Positions 18,010-28,319 of a stretch of 47,693 nt of DNA are shown here, in pieces. The DNA is taken from contig JBBIII010000011.1 of NCBI GenBank assembly GCA_037446575.1, positions 1 to 47,693 on the forward strand. The letters are read 5' to 3'. This stretch comes from JBBIII01 sp037446575 (GTDB lineage Bacteria > Bacteroidota > Ignavibacteria > UBA10030). The position numbers were made by a program, and so were the translations under genes. The notes below the pieces were generated by a model. It was not told where the DNA came from, did no database searches, and was given only the letters and a program-made list of their open reading frames with translations. The stretch's first letter is position 1; every line of letters begins with the position of its first letter.

Positions 18010-20591
18010 ATTTTTTTATCTTTTGTTTGTGCCCAGTGAATTAACCCTTCGTGGAACGGATTGATAATATCCGGATGTTTTGGAATTACGCGTACGGTAT
18101 GTCCGATTCTACCGCTTGTTTCTAATTTTATTTTTCCTATAAACTCAAATGTGTTTTCATCTGTTTTCTTTAGATATTCCATTAATGAGGTTTTTGGAGA
18201 TTCAATTTCCCCTTTCGCGTCAATTGCGCCGAAAAATATTTCAACCGAAATATCATCTGGTTGAAGATTACCGAGCTCAAGAAAAGCTTTTATGATGCAA
18301 TCATCGCCAACTTTATAGCTATTGTGTTTCTCAATATTAACGTCAAGTATCTTAATATTGTTCCAATTAGAGCGTAGTTTTTGTTTCCAAGCGGCTAACT
18401 TTTTTGCGCGTTCGTAGTTGTTAGCAGAGATACTTAAAGTTTTATTCAGCGCTGGTAAATACATTTCTTGTGTATATTGGCGTACCATTCTATTTGTATT
18501 GTACTGTGGCCCTATTGCGCGCATTGCGGTTTTCATTTTGTTTATCCATTGCCTCGGTAGGTCGTCTGCGGTGCGCGCATAGAAAAGCGGAATAATTTCT
18601 TTTTCAAGTAAATCAAAAAGTGCGTTCGATTCAACTTCGTTTTGATAATCTTCATCCCGATATTCTTCGCCGCGGCCAATTGCCCAGCCGGTATTCGAAT
18701 TATATGCCTCATCCCACCAGCCATCGAGTATGCTTACGTTGATAGCCCCATTCATTGTCGCCTTCATGCCGCTGGTGCCGCTTGCCTCCATAGGTCGCAT
18801 TGGAGTGTTTAACCAGATATCGACGCCTTGAACAAGATAGCGCGCAACAACTATATCATAGTCTTCAATAAAGACCATTCGTCTGCGCGCATCAGGATGT
18901 CTTTCAAAATGTATAATTTGACGTATTAATTCTTTACCCGGATTATCATGCGGGTGAGCTTTGCCAGCAAAAATTATTTGTAAAGGCATTTCTTTGTTGC
19001 TTAATATTTTAAATAATCGTTCTGGATTTCTAAGTAAAAGAGTTGCGCGTTTGTATGTTGCAAAACGACGAGAGAATCCGATTGTTAACGCTTCTGGATT
19101 CAGGATCTCATTTGCTTGTGCAATTTCTGTTTGGGTGGCGCCGCGCGCTTCGAGCTGGCTTCGTAATCTATTACGCGCAAATGCTACAAGACGTTCTCGT
19201 CTTCGTTCATGTGTTCTCCATAGTTCTTCGTCAGGAATGTGGTGTATCCTTCCCCAAATAGCAAATTGTTGTTCTGCATCTTCACGCCAGCCAGGACCAA
19301 GGTATCGATCGAATAAACCGACCATATCGCGGCTTACCCATGAGGGTGCATGCACGCCGTTAGTTATAGAAAATATAGGCACGTCGTCCACTGTTATTCC
19401 ATGCCAAACATTTTTCCACATCGCTCGTGATACTTTTCCATGAAGTTTGCTAACGCCGTTGTGGTAACCAGACATTTTCAGTGCAAGTATAGTCATGCAA
19501 AAACTTTCGGATGGATTTTCCGGATTTTGACGGCCTAATGCAAGAAAATCTTTTGAGTTTAATCCAATGTGATTATAGTATTTGGAAAAATATTTTTCCA
19601 TCATTTGCGGTTCAAAGTAATCGTTGCCTGCTGGAACCGGAGTATGAGTAGTAAATACAGTGCTGGCGATAGAAGCTTCGCGCGCTTCGGCAAATGTAAT
19701 TTTATATTCTTGCATTAAATCGCGACAATGTTCTAACGTTAGAAACGAAGAGTGTCCTTCATTAAGATGATATACGGATGGTTTAAATCCTAATTCCTTC
19801 AGCGCTCTATAACCGCCGATGCCGAGTAAGATTTCTTGTTTAATTCGCATTTCGCGGTCGCCGCCATAGAGTTGATCTGTAATATTTTGATCGTTTGGGG
19901 AGTTCTGCGGTATATTAGTATCCAGCAAGAAAAGTTTAACGCGTCCAACATCAACCTGCCATATTTGCGCAAACACATTTCTATTTTCAAGTTCAATTGA
20001 AATCGTCTTCTGTTTTTCATTATTGTCAAGCGCTTGTTTTATCGGTAGAGCAAAGAAATCATTTTCGGGATATCTTTCTTGCTGCCATCCGTCGGCATTC
20101 AAGTATTGCCTAAAATATCCTTGTTGGTACAATAACCCAACGCCTACAAGCGGTAATCCTAAATCGCTTGCCGCTTTTAAATGATCTCCCGAAAGAATCC
20201 CTAACCCACCAGAATAATTTTGCAAACATTCTGTTAAACCGAACTCGGCTGAAAAATAAGCAAGGCAAGATTTTTTTCCCTCGGGGTGTGTTTTATAGAA
20301 CCAACTTGAAGCTGAATCTTGATACTCAGAAAAGCTTCTGCATGCGCGTTCTACTTGTGCAAGGAAAGCATCGTCTCGCGAAAGTGAATTTAAACGTTCT
20401 TGTTTTATCATTCCTAACATTTGAATTGGATTGTGATTTGTCTTTTCCCACAAATCTAAATCCATTCGCATAAATATGTCCATTAATTCATGATCCCATA
20501 CCCATAGCAGGTTATATGCAATCATTTGTAAGCATTGCAGTTCTTTCGGTATAGAGGGACTAACAGTGTAAGTTAGAATTGGCCGTGTCAT
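18006..20591 (-). CDS. glgP: alpha-glucan (maltodextrin/glycogen) phosphorylase
   Basis: PLP-dependent enzyme that releases glucose-1-phosphate from alpha-1,4-glucans in the cytoplasm. It belongs to the TIGR02094-type GlgP lineage: the N terminus carries the DUF3417-like region (ELQCLQMIAYNLLWVWD), followed by AYFSAEFGL, NYSGGLGILSGDHLKAASDLG, YHLNEGHSSF and TTHTPVPAGND. The PLP lysine is in GTSGMKATMNG, near residue 610, with FAGKAHPHD and IEDYDIVVARYLVQGVD before it. At 861 residues it has the expected length, plus a C-terminal beta domain. It is divergent from the GH2-like gene, with about 95 bases between them that must hold both promoters. Confidence 0.96.
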   Translation of the reverse strand: MTRPILTYTVSPSIPKELQCLQMIAYNLLWVWDHELMDIFMRMDLDLWEKTNHNPIQMLGMIKQERLNSLSRDDAFLAQVERACRSFSEYQDSASSWFYKTHPEGKKSCLAYFSAEFGLTECLQNYSGGLGILSGDHLKAASDLGLPLVGVGLLYQQGYFRQYLNADGWQQERYPENDFFALPIKQALDNNEKQKTISIELENRNVFAQIWQVDVGRVKLFLLDTNIPQNSPNDQNITDQLYGGDREMRIKQEILLGIGGYRALKELGFKPSVYHLNEGHSSFLTLEHCRDLMQEYKITFAEAREASIASTVFTTHTPVPAGNDYFEPQMMEKYFSKYYNHIGLNSKDFLALGRQNPENPSESFCMTILALKMSGYHNGVSKLHGKVSRAMWKNVWHGITVDDVPIFSITNGVHAPSWVSRDMVGLFDRYLGPGWREDAEQQFAIWGRIHHIPDEELWRTHERRRERLVAFARNRLRSQLEARGATQTEIAQANEILNPEALTIGFSRRFATYKRATLLLRNPERLFKILSNKEMPLQIIFAGKAHPHDNPGKELIRQIIHFERHPDARRRMVFIEDYDIVVARYLVQGVDIWLNTPMRPMEASGTSGMKATMNGAINVSILDGWWDEAYNSNTGWAIGRGEEYRDEDYQNEVESNALFDLLEKEIIPLFYARTADDLPRQWINKMKTAMRAIGPQYNTNRMVRQYTQEMYLPALNKTLSISANNYERAKKLAAWKQKLRSNWNNIKILDVNIEKHNSYKVGDDCIIKAFLELGNLQPDDISVEIFFGAIDAKGEIESPKTSLMEYLKKTDENTFEFIGKIKLETSGRIGHTVRVIPKHPDIINPFHEGLIHWAQTKDKKI

Positions 20592-20686
20592 AGTTTTTTA
20601 CCAAATAAAATTGAAAATACTGACAATTTTTTAGCAATTTTAACAAACATTCATCACAAAAACCAATTTTATTGAAGGAAATTCGA

Positions 20687-23410
20687 TTGCTTTCGCTGGC
20701 ATTATGTATTATATTTATACTGTTTAAAGTAGTGCCGTATCAAATTGCGGCAATTTTCTCGCATATCAAGTTTAACGAATTGTTAAGAAAACCTTATATT
20801 TGCCCCCTTTTTTTGGCTTTAACGAGCATTTTGTGTGTGTTTAGCACAAGTCTATTATTAGCGGTGCAACCAGTAGTTTTACCAAATGGTCAATCGTTAA
20901 TAGATGGATTGGATACGGGAATAAATATTTATTCTCCCACGCGTCAAAAATTTGATTTATCCGGTAATTGGCAATACTCGCTTGATAACGAGATTTGGAA
21001 TAATATTTTAATTCCAAGCTCAATAGACTACGAAGGGGAAATAACATTCCAGCGCAGATTCAAGATTGATGAAAAGATTCTTAAAAACTATGCGTTAAAA
21101 TTTGTTGCGCTTGGAATAAACTATGAATGCGAGATATTAATTAACGATATTTTTATAGGCAAACACTCTGGTGGCTATACAAGTTTCGAGTTTGAGATTC
21201 CGACCGAAGCGCTGCATTTAGGCAATGAAAATATAATTCGAGTGATAGTTAGTAATAAATTGAGCGCATTTTCTACATTGCCGGTGAGAAAACAAATTTG
21301 GGGCTGGAAAAATTTCGCTGGAATATTAAGAGATGTCTACATTTTAGCTGTTCCCAAACTATGGCTTGATCAAGTGTTCGTCCGCACAGAGCTTGATCAG
21401 CAAATGAAACAAGCAAATATCGCACTCAATGTAAATATTTTAAATAAAGATTTTTTCCCGGTTGTTAAAGACTCGATTACGACAAAATCTAAGTCGATTG
21501 TATATCAGCTTAGCGCAGAAATATTTGAACGCTTTACAGATGTGCTTATTGCGCAGTCGGTCATAACGCCTCTTCAACTTGAAGCGAATAAAGAAGCGCA
21601 AATTAGTTTTTCATTTATTGTGAACAATCCGAAATTATGGAATCCTGAAACGCCTGAATTATACATTCTGAAGGTGAATATTTTTTCTGTTGATGGAAAA
21701 CAAAAAACTTTAATTGATCAGTATAATACAAACATCGGATTTGTCGATATCCTCATAGATAAAAATCAATTCATTGTTAATGGAAATAAAAAGATATTCA
21801 AAGGAGTTGTATGGCACGAAGATTCGCCGCAATATGGCGCATCGCTTACTTACGAACGAATGGAAAAAGATGTTCTATTAATTAAATCTCTTGGAGCAAA
21901 TGCCGTACGCTTTGCATTTCATTCTCCGCATCCGTATATGCTTAATCTATGCAGTCGGTATGGATTGGCTGTTTTTCAGGAATTGCCGGTTTGGAATGTT
22001 CCGGGAAAAATTTTAAAAGATGAAAATTTTATAGCACTTGCCGAAGCACAAGCAATCGAGATGATCAAGCGCGATAGCCGCTTTCCCTGTATTTTTGGAT
22101 GGGGTATTGGCGACCAATTTGATACTGACAACGAATTAACGCGAATTTTTGTAGAAAGAATTTCTAACGTTTTTCGAAAATACGATAACCGTCCGATATA
22201 CTATAGCTCACGAACTCTAAATACGGATGTATGCGCTTCGTTAGTTGATTTTGTTGGTATAATTGCGCCGCGGACAGATTTAAAAACTTTCCGGAATATT
22301 TTAACTACATGGAAACGACAAAATGCAACGCGTCCGCTTATAATACTAAGTTATGGAAAAGAGGTCGAGCATAGCAATCGTAACGGCTACAGCGATCCGA
22401 TGTCGCAAGAAGCGCAAGCGAGATTTTTTCTACAGCATTATGCCTCGTTAAAAGAAGCGGGCGCGGTCGGAAGTTTTGTATCAGCGCTTTCCGATTGGAA
22501 GGGCGAACGACCGATATTAAGTTATAATATCGGCAGTCATTATATTCATCCGGTCGGATTACTGAATCATTCTCGCGAGAAACGGTTATCTTACGATGTA
22601 GTTCGCTCTTTGTATAACGATGAACGCGTTATAGCAATTCCTATGGGAAAATATAGGAGCGGTTTTCCGTGGGCGCATGTAGTCGTAGGTCTGTCGGTTA
22701 TAATCCTTATTGGTTATCAGTCTTTGAATCGGCGTTTTACAGAAAACTTGAAACGCTCATTACTGCGTTCTTATAATTTCTTTGTTGATTTAAGACATCT
22801 ACATTCGGTTTCTGGTTTTCATACTTTAATTCTTGCTACAACAATTTCAGTTACGCTTGCTTGTTTGTTTTCAAGCATTTTATATCATTTCCGCAACGAT
22901 ATTTTCTTTGATTACTTAATAACATATCTAATAGTTTCCAACCCTGTTAAAGAATTATTAATCGAAGCCGCATGGAATCCGTTGCTTGGTATTGTGGCGT
23001 TTTCTGGAATATTTTTCTTACTCGGTATTTTAGTCGGTTTTATAATAAAAATTGTATCGAAGGTTATTAGAATTTCTATTTCGTGGTTTCATGTTTATTC
23101 TGTAGCTGTATGGAGCGCTGTGCCGATAATTTTTTTAAGTCCTTTAGCAATGAGCTTATTTAAAATAATGGAAAACTCAGCATACGTAATTCCATCTTTA
23201 ATACTTATTATGCTCTTTCTGTTTTGGACATGCTTGCGCGTATTAAAAGGTATATCTGTTATTTATGATTTTAGCAATGTGAAGACAACGCTGGCAGGAA
23301 CTTTTATATTAGCATTAATATTTGGCGGCTTGTTCTTCTATTATGATTCGATTTATAGGTTAAGCTCATATTTTGATTTAATTGTGCATCTTGCGCAGAA
23401 TCTTTATTAA
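20687..23410 (+). CDS. GH2-like protein with missing catalytic residues, fused to a six-helix membrane domain
   Basis: About 907 residues. The N terminus has one or two hydrophobic segments, then a GH2 sugar-binding jelly-roll (~95-225), an Ig-like domain (~230-360) and a TIM barrel (~365-650) with clear GH2 features: GVVWHEDSPQYG, a GANAVRFAFHSPHP strand and FQELPVW. The usual acid/base motif (W-x-x-G-N-E) reads WGIGDQ, with Gln replacing Glu, and the usual nucleophile motif (T/S-E-Y/F-G) reads ILSYGKE, without the glutamate. The C-terminal ~245 residues hold about six membrane helices resembling a Yip1-type domain. The start is uncertain: TTG 20687 lies six bases after AAGGAA; another TTG is at 20672. 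The stop overlaps the smc start (TAATG). Confidence 0.8.
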   Translation: MLSLALCIIFILFKVVPYQIAAIFSHIKFNELLRKPYICPLFLALTSILCVFSTSLLLAVQPVVLPNGQSLIDGLDTGINIYSPTRQKFDLSGNWQYSLDNEIWNNILIPSSIDYEGEITFQRRFKIDEKILKNYALKFVALGINYECEILINDIFIGKHSGGYTSFEFEIPTEALHLGNENIIRVIVSNKLSAFSTLPVRKQIWGWKNFAGILRDVYILAVPKLWLDQVFVRTELDQQMKQANIALNVNILNKDFFPVVKDSITTKSKSIVYQLSAEIFERFTDVLIAQSVITPLQLEANKEAQISFSFIVNNPKLWNPETPELYILKVNIFSVDGKQKTLIDQYNTNIGFVDILIDKNQFIVNGNKKIFKGVVWHEDSPQYGASLTYERMEKDVLLIKSLGANAVRFAFHSPHPYMLNLCSRYGLAVFQELPVWNVPGKILKDENFIALAEAQAIEMIKRDSRFPCIFGWGIGDQFDTDNELTRIFVERISNVFRKYDNRPIYYSSRTLNTDVCASLVDFVGIIAPRTDLKTFRNILTTWKRQNATRPLIILSYGKEVEHSNRNGYSDPMSQEAQARFFLQHYASLKEAGAVGSFVSALSDWKGERPILSYNIGSHYIHPVGLLNHSREKRLSYDVVRSLYNDERVIAIPMGKYRSGFPWAHVVVGLSVIILIGYQSLNRRFTENLKRSLLRSYNFFVDLRHLHSVSGFHTLILATTISVTLACLFSSILYHFRNDIFFDYLITYLIVSNPVKELLIEAAWNPLLGIVAFSGIFFLLGILVGFIIKIVSKVIRISISWFHVYSVAVWSAVPIIFLSPLAMSLFKIMENSAYVIPSLILIMLFLFWTCLRVLKGISVIYDFSNVKTTLAGTFILALIFGGLFFYYDSIYRLSSYFDLIVHLAQNLY

Positions 23411-26400
23411 TGTATTTATCTAAGTTGGAAATATTTGGCTTCAAGTCGTTTGCCCAAAAAGTGCAATTGACTTTTGATGTTGGTTTAACCGCAATTGTTG
23501 GTCCGAACGGCTGTGGAAAAACAAATGTGGTTGATGCGATTAGGTGGGCATTAGGCGAGCAGAGACCAACAACGTTGCGATCAGATAAAATGGAAGATGT
23601 GATTTTTAGCGGAACAAAATCGCGTAAGCCGTTAAATATAGCCGAAGTTTCAATAACGATTGAAAACACAAAAGGAATTCTACCGCTTGAATATTCAGAA
23701 GTTACAATAACTCGCCGTGTTTTTCGCTCAGGCGAAAGCGAATATTATCTAAACAAAACACTTTGCCGACTAAAAGATATCCGCGATTTGTTTATGGATA
23801 CCGGAATGGGTTCCGATGCGTATTCAGTTATTGAGTTAAAAATGGTAGAAAGCATTTTAAGCGACAACTCCGATGAACGCCGTCGGTTGTTTGAAGAATC
23901 TGCCGGCGTTACAAAATATAAGCATCGGCGTAAAGAAGCGTACCGGAGATTAGAAGTTGTAAGGCAAGACCTGACGCGTTTAAATGATATAATTCGCGGC
24001 GTTGAGAAAGCCGTCAATTCGCTCGAACGTCAAGCACAGAAAGCTGAAAAATACAATGAATTGGTAAAGAAATTACAGGAACTCGAAGTTGATTTAATTA
24101 AACGCGAATACACAAACATTGTATCGAAAATAGAGCCATTATCAAAACAACTTCTGATAGCTGTTGATCAAAAAAATAGACTTGAAGTTGAAGTCAAGCA
24201 AGAAGAGACTTTGCTAGATGTTCTTCATCAGGAGGGTGAGGAGCTTGAACGCGAGCTAACAGCCAAACAAGAAGATCTTACATCACGGCAAGTATCGATA
24301 TATGAATTAGAACAGCATCGAACGACGGCGCAGGAGCGTAAAAGAGCTTTATTAGATAATATTAAACGCTGCGAGAACGATAAAATTAATTTTACCCAAC
24401 AGCAGAAAGCACTTGAGAAAAAAAGAATTGAACTAAATCAGAACCGAGAAGAAATTGTATCGAAAATAAAATTTGCTGATTCTGTCTATCAGGAAAAGAA
24501 AAAGCAACTTGACGATTTTGAAGAACAATTATCAGCCAAGCGGGCTGAACTTAAGTTAAGTCAAGATCAAGTTATTTCATTAGTACGTGAGCTTGCCGAA
24601 CTTCATAATCGTGAAAATAAAGTTAAAGCCCGAATTGAAAATATTCGCGGACGAATCAGCTATATGGCGGAAGAAAATGAAATTTATCAGAATGAAATTG
24701 AGAAAAATACAGAACTGATTTTTAAGCTGACTGCGGAGAACAAACAATTACGACTTGCTTTTGCCGAAGCCGAAGTTCGCACACATCAGATGGAAGATTA
24801 TAAACAAAAATTAGAAAATGAAATCGAGTTATTGCGGCGGCAGGATCATGAAATTATTGGCGAAATAGAACGAAAACAAGCCCGAATCGATTTTTTAAAA
24901 GGATTAGTAGAAAGTTACGACGGTTTTTCTGAGGGGGCAAAATATTTAATTACTAGTGAAGAGTGGAGTTCTAAAATACAAACTACTGTAGGCGAAGCAG
25001 TACAAACAGAACCTCAATATAGAATAGCAATCGAAACCGCACTTGGAGAAGCGGCTGGTTTTGTTGTTGTTGGTAACGCGGTGGAAGCATATACCGCTAT
25101 AGATTTTTTGAAAAAAAATAATAAAGGAAAAGCTACATTTATATGTCTGGATCGACTGCCTGTTATTTTAAGTCATCGCTTAGAAATAGGCGAATCTGGA
25201 ATTATCGGTTGGGCTAAGGATTTAGTGAAATACGAATTGCATTTCGAGCGATTATTTAATTTTCTGTTTGATGAAACTTTAATTGTAAAAGATGTTGACT
25301 TGGCTTTAAAAGTAGTAAATGAGCATCATAATGTTCGTTGTGTTACTTTAGAAGGGGAGATAGTTACAGGTAAGGGGGTTGTGCGAGGCGGCAGCATTCG
25401 GCAGGATGAAGGAGTGCATATAAGCAAGAAATCCCAATTAGAAGAATTTACAGCGGATGTTGCACATCTTAGAGAGCGCAGTGAAAAAATTAAAAGTCAA
25501 CTTCAAAAGAAAATTGACGAATTAGAAAATGTGAATTTAAAAAAATTGGCTGACGAAGCACGTTCGATTGAACAGCAAAAAACCACTGTAGAAATTAGAA
25601 TTGCACAGTTGGAGTTTGAAAAGAAACGCGCACATGATAATATCGAGAAAAATCAAATCGAAGCGGATAAATTAGGATTTGAAATTGAACAATTAACGGC
25701 AGAATCGCAAGCGCTTACCCCTGCTATTACAAATTTGGCAGAGAAGCAAGCAGAATCAGAAAAACAAGTTGCTACAGCTGCAAGCGAAGTAGAAACAATG
25801 GACAAGCTTTGGAATGAACATTCACGTGTTACAAATGAAGCAAACCTTACTGCGGTCGGACTAAAAGGAGAAGAGCGCAGTATTATACAGGAAATCGAGC
25901 ATACAATTTCGACCTTAAAATCAGTCATTACTGCATTCGATGAGAGGACTGAAGAAATTTTCAAATCGAAAGAGGATATAGAAAACCTCGATAACGATTT
26001 GAAAGCAATAGCGGCAACTTTAACAGAGATACGTCAGGAATACGAAAGGATATTAGAGCAGAAAAAAGCTGTAGATAAAGAGTATAGCGCTAAGCGGGCG
26101 CAAATGCATGAAATCGAGCTGAAATTAAAAGATGAGCGACTTAAACAAGAGGGTTCACTTAAAGCGGCGCACGATTTAGAAATCAAGATACAAGAGCTGA
26201 CTATGAAAGCCGAAAATTTAAAATCGCGTGCAAAGGAAGATTTCGATTTTGATTTGAAGGCGGAGGAATTTCAAGATTTAGAGCAATTCGATTTTTCGGC
26301 AGTGCGGGAAGAAATCCATAAGCTGAAGGAAAAAATACGATCGCTTGGCGCCGTGAACTTTGCGGCGTTTGATGAATACAAAAGCGAAAAAGAGCGACTT

Positions 26401-26958
26401 GATTTTATAAGCGCTCAACGCGACGATCTGGAGCAATCCGAAAAAACTTTATTAGTAACTATTGATGAAATAAATACTACGGCGCAGAAATTATTTTTGG
26501 AGACATTCGAACTAATTAGAGAAAATTTCATTGCAACATTTAAAGAATTGTTTGATGAAGGAGACGAGTGTGATTTGCGCTTAGATGAAAATGAACCAGA
26601 CCCGCTCGAAGCAAGAATTGAAATAATAGCAAAGCCGCGAGGCAAGCGTCCGACTTCTATCGACCTGCTTTCTGGCGGTGAGAAAACGTTAACCGCTATT
26701 GCGCTGCTTTTTGCAATTTATTTGGTAAAGCCGAGTCCGTTCTGCATTTTGGATGAAGTGGATGCGCCGTTAGATGACTCTAATATCGACCGTTTCGTTC
26801 GTATATTAAGAAAGTTTTCGGATAATACTCAATTTGTAATTGTTACTCACAACAAACGGACAATGGAAGCCGCTAACGCTATGTATGGCGTTACAATGGA
26901 AGAAGAGGGAATCTCTAAATTGGTTTCGGCACGTTTTAGTGAAGTTGAAAAGAATTAG
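23410..26958 (+). CDS. smc: SMC chromosome condensation ATPase
   Basis: Core ATPase of the bacterial condensin that loops and segregates the chromosome with ScpA/ScpB. The 1182-residue length is typical. The N-terminal head has YLSKLEIFGFKSFA and Walker A GPNGCGKTNVVDAIRWALGEQ split by GPNGCGKTN; long coiled coils span about 170-500 and 670-1010; the hinge lies at about 510-650 (SYDGFSEGAKYL, GGSIRQDEG). The C-terminal head has the ABC signature LLSGGEKTLTAIAL, Walker B FCILDEVDAPLDD and the VTHNKRTMEAA switch. Translation starts at the ATG that shares one base with the upstream stop (TAATG) and has no independent ribosome binding site, so it is probably re-initiated from the GH2-like gene. 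Confidence 0.98.
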   Translation: MYLSKLEIFGFKSFAQKVQLTFDVGLTAIVGPNGCGKTNVVDAIRWALGEQRPTTLRSDKMEDVIFSGTKSRKPLNIAEVSITIENTKGILPLEYSEVTITRRVFRSGESEYYLNKTLCRLKDIRDLFMDTGMGSDAYSVIELKMVESILSDNSDERRRLFEESAGVTKYKHRRKEAYRRLEVVRQDLTRLNDIIRGVEKAVNSLERQAQKAEKYNELVKKLQELEVDLIKREYTNIVSKIEPLSKQLLIAVDQKNRLEVEVKQEETLLDVLHQEGEELERELTAKQEDLTSRQVSIYELEQHRTTAQERKRALLDNIKRCENDKINFTQQQKALEKKRIELNQNREEIVSKIKFADSVYQEKKKQLDDFEEQLSAKRAELKLSQDQVISLVRELAELHNRENKVKARIENIRGRISYMAEENEIYQNEIEKNTELIFKLTAENKQLRLAFAEAEVRTHQMEDYKQKLENEIELLRRQDHEIIGEIERKQARIDFLKGLVESYDGFSEGAKYLITSEEWSSKIQTTVGEAVQTEPQYRIAIETALGEAAGFVVVGNAVEAYTAIDFLKKNNKGKATFICLDRLPVILSHRLEIGESGIIGWAKDLVKYELHFERLFNFLFDETLIVKDVDLALKVVNEHHNVRCVTLEGEIVTGKGVVRGGSIRQDEGVHISKKSQLEEFTADVAHLRERSEKIKSQLQKKIDELENVNLKKLADEARSIEQQKTTVEIRIAQLEFEKKRAHDNIEKNQIEADKLGFEIEQLTAESQALTPAITNLAEKQAESEKQVATAASEVETMDKLWNEHSRVTNEANLTAVGLKGEERSIIQEIEHTISTLKSVITAFDERTEEIFKSKEDIENLDNDLKAIAATLTEIRQEYERILEQKKAVDKEYSAKRAQMHEIELKLKDERLKQEGSLKAAHDLEIKIQELTMKAENLKSRAKEDFDFDLKAEEFQDLEQFDFSAVREEIHKLKEKIRSLGAVNFAAFDEYKSEKERLDFISAQRDDLEQSEKTLLVTIDEINTTAQKLFLETFELIRENFIATFKELFDEGDECDLRLDENEPDPLEARIEIIAKPRGKRPTSIDLLSGGEKTLTAIALLFAIYLVKPSPFCILDEVDAPLDDSNIDRFVRILRKFSDNTQFVIVTHNKRTMEAANAMYGVTMEEEGISKLVSARFSEVEKN

Positions 26959-26966
26959 TTTAATGT

Positions 26967-27677
26967 ATGGTAAAAGTTTTTAGCGATTTTGACGGTACGA
27001 TTAGCGTTAAAGATATTGGCGAATTGTTCTTTAGAAAATATGCCGGAGAATTTGTAGAAAAGAATATCGAACGCTTACTAAACTCCCAGATTACAATGCA
27101 GGAATGGTTGAAAGGATTGTGCGATTCCATTCCCCAAATAACTAAAAAGGAGTTTTTTGATTTTGTAGATCAATTCGATGTTGATCTGTATTTCGTTGAG
27201 TTTATGAAATTTTGTAAGACTCGTAATATCCCGATTTTTATCGTAAGCGATGGATTTGATTTATACATCGAACGAGTTCTTTTAAAAAATGGTTTTGAAG
27301 ATATAGAATTATTTGCAAATCACGCTATGATAAATGATTCAACAGGAAAGCTGGAAACGTCTTTTCCATATACGGACTCAGAATGCAATTTGTGCGGCAA
27401 TTGCAAACGTAATCACATGCTGCAGCTTTCGGCTGATGAAGATATAATTGTATATATTGGCGATGGATATTCTGACCGATGTCCAATTCAGTATGCCGAT
27501 TTTGTTTTTGCAAAAAAGCAATTGATAAAATATTGCCAGGAAAAAAATATCACATATTTTGCATTTAGTAATTTTAAGGATGTGCGGTTAAAGTTAGAGG
27601 AAATATTAAACAGAAAGCGTATTCGTCACCGACAGGAAGCCGTAATGGCGCGGCGCGAAGTTTTTATGCAAGGATAA
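26967..27677 (+). CDS. HAD-family phosphatase, MtnX/SerB-like
   Basis: A 236-residue haloacid-dehalogenase-type phosphatase. Motif I is FSDFDGTIS with the nucleophile Asp8 and Asp10 (numbering approximate), motif II is IVSDGFD, and motif IV is IGDGYSDRC. The insertion ECNLCGNCKRNHML is characteristic of the MtnX branch, in which the enzyme dephosphorylates an intermediate of methionine salvage; related proteins include phosphoserine-phosphatase-like enzymes. It follows smc after eight bases. The true substrate is not certain: no other methionine-salvage gene is adjacent. The C-terminal 25 residues are strongly basic. Confidence 0.8.
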   Translation: MVKVFSDFDGTISVKDIGELFFRKYAGEFVEKNIERLLNSQITMQEWLKGLCDSIPQITKKEFFDFVDQFDVDLYFVEFMKFCKTRNIPIFIVSDGFDLYIERVLLKNGFEDIELFANHAMINDSTGKLETSFPYTDSECNLCGNCKRNHMLQLSADEDIIVYIGDGYSDRCPIQYADFVFAKKQLIKYCQEKNITYFAFSNFKDVRLKLEEILNRKRIRHRQEAVMARREVFMQG

Positions 27678-27734
27678 TAAATTACCACAAAATAAATCTT
27701 GTGGCAAAAGAACTATAGTAAGCGGCAAATATTT

Positions 27735-28316
27735 ATGAAATCGTTTAGAGAAAAATTATTTACATATCGCGGATATATGCCAATACCTTTTTTATTAGTA
27801 ATGTTTGTATACGCGCAACCATCGGTCTGGACAGTTGCAATTGGCGCAGTAATAATTGTAGTTGGCGAAATGATACGCTTCTGGGCTGTTGCATACGCGG
27901 GCGGTCTAACACGCGTTACTGGAAGTGTTGGCGCTCCGGAAGTAATAGTCTCGGGACCGTTTGCGTATGTTCGCAACCCGATTTATATAGGTAATATTAC
28001 AACTTATGCCGGCTTTGGTATAATGGCAAACGCTCTTTTCCCTTGGCTATTAATTGCGGCTATTGCATGGTTCGTGTTTCAATATCATCAGATTGTATTT
28101 TTAGAAGAATCCTTTTTAGAAAAAGAATTTGGCAAAACGTTTATCGAGTATAAAAAAAATGTGCCTCGTTTTTTACCCAAACCGAAAGCGTATGTTAGCG
28201 CTGTCCAATCGATTCAGTTACCGAAATGGAAAGAAGCGGTGCAGTCGGAACGGCGCACATTTCAAGCTTTAACTTTAGTTATGGCTATATTTATTGTTCT
28301 TTGGTATCTGAGGTAA
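27735..28316 (+). CDS. isoprenylcysteine carboxyl methyltransferase-like membrane protein
   Basis: A 193-residue integral membrane protein of the ICMT/phospholipid N-methyltransferase (PEMT) superfamily, which uses SAM on membrane-embedded substrates. The C-terminal signature is clear: GPFAYVRNPIYIGNI followed by a helix, then EESFLEKEFGKTFIEYKKNVPRFLP, where the glutamates and the final R-F-x-P are family hallmarks. About four helices are visible before and around it, and one more at the C-terminus. The ATG at 27735 gives the compact MKSFREKL start; a TTG at 27699 in frame is less likely. lpxB starts four bases after the stop, so it belongs to the envelope lipid operon. The substrate is unknown. 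Confidence 0.82.
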   Translation: MKSFREKLFTYRGYMPIPFLLVMFVYAQPSVWTVAIGAVIIVVGEMIRFWAVAYAGGLTRVTGSVGAPEVIVSGPFAYVRNPIYIGNITTYAGFGIMANALFPWLLIAAIAWFVFQYHQIVFLEESFLEKEFGKTFIEYKKNVPRFLPKPKAYVSAVQSIQLPKWKEAVQSERRTFQALTLVMAIFIVLWYLR

Positions 28317-28319
28317 ATC

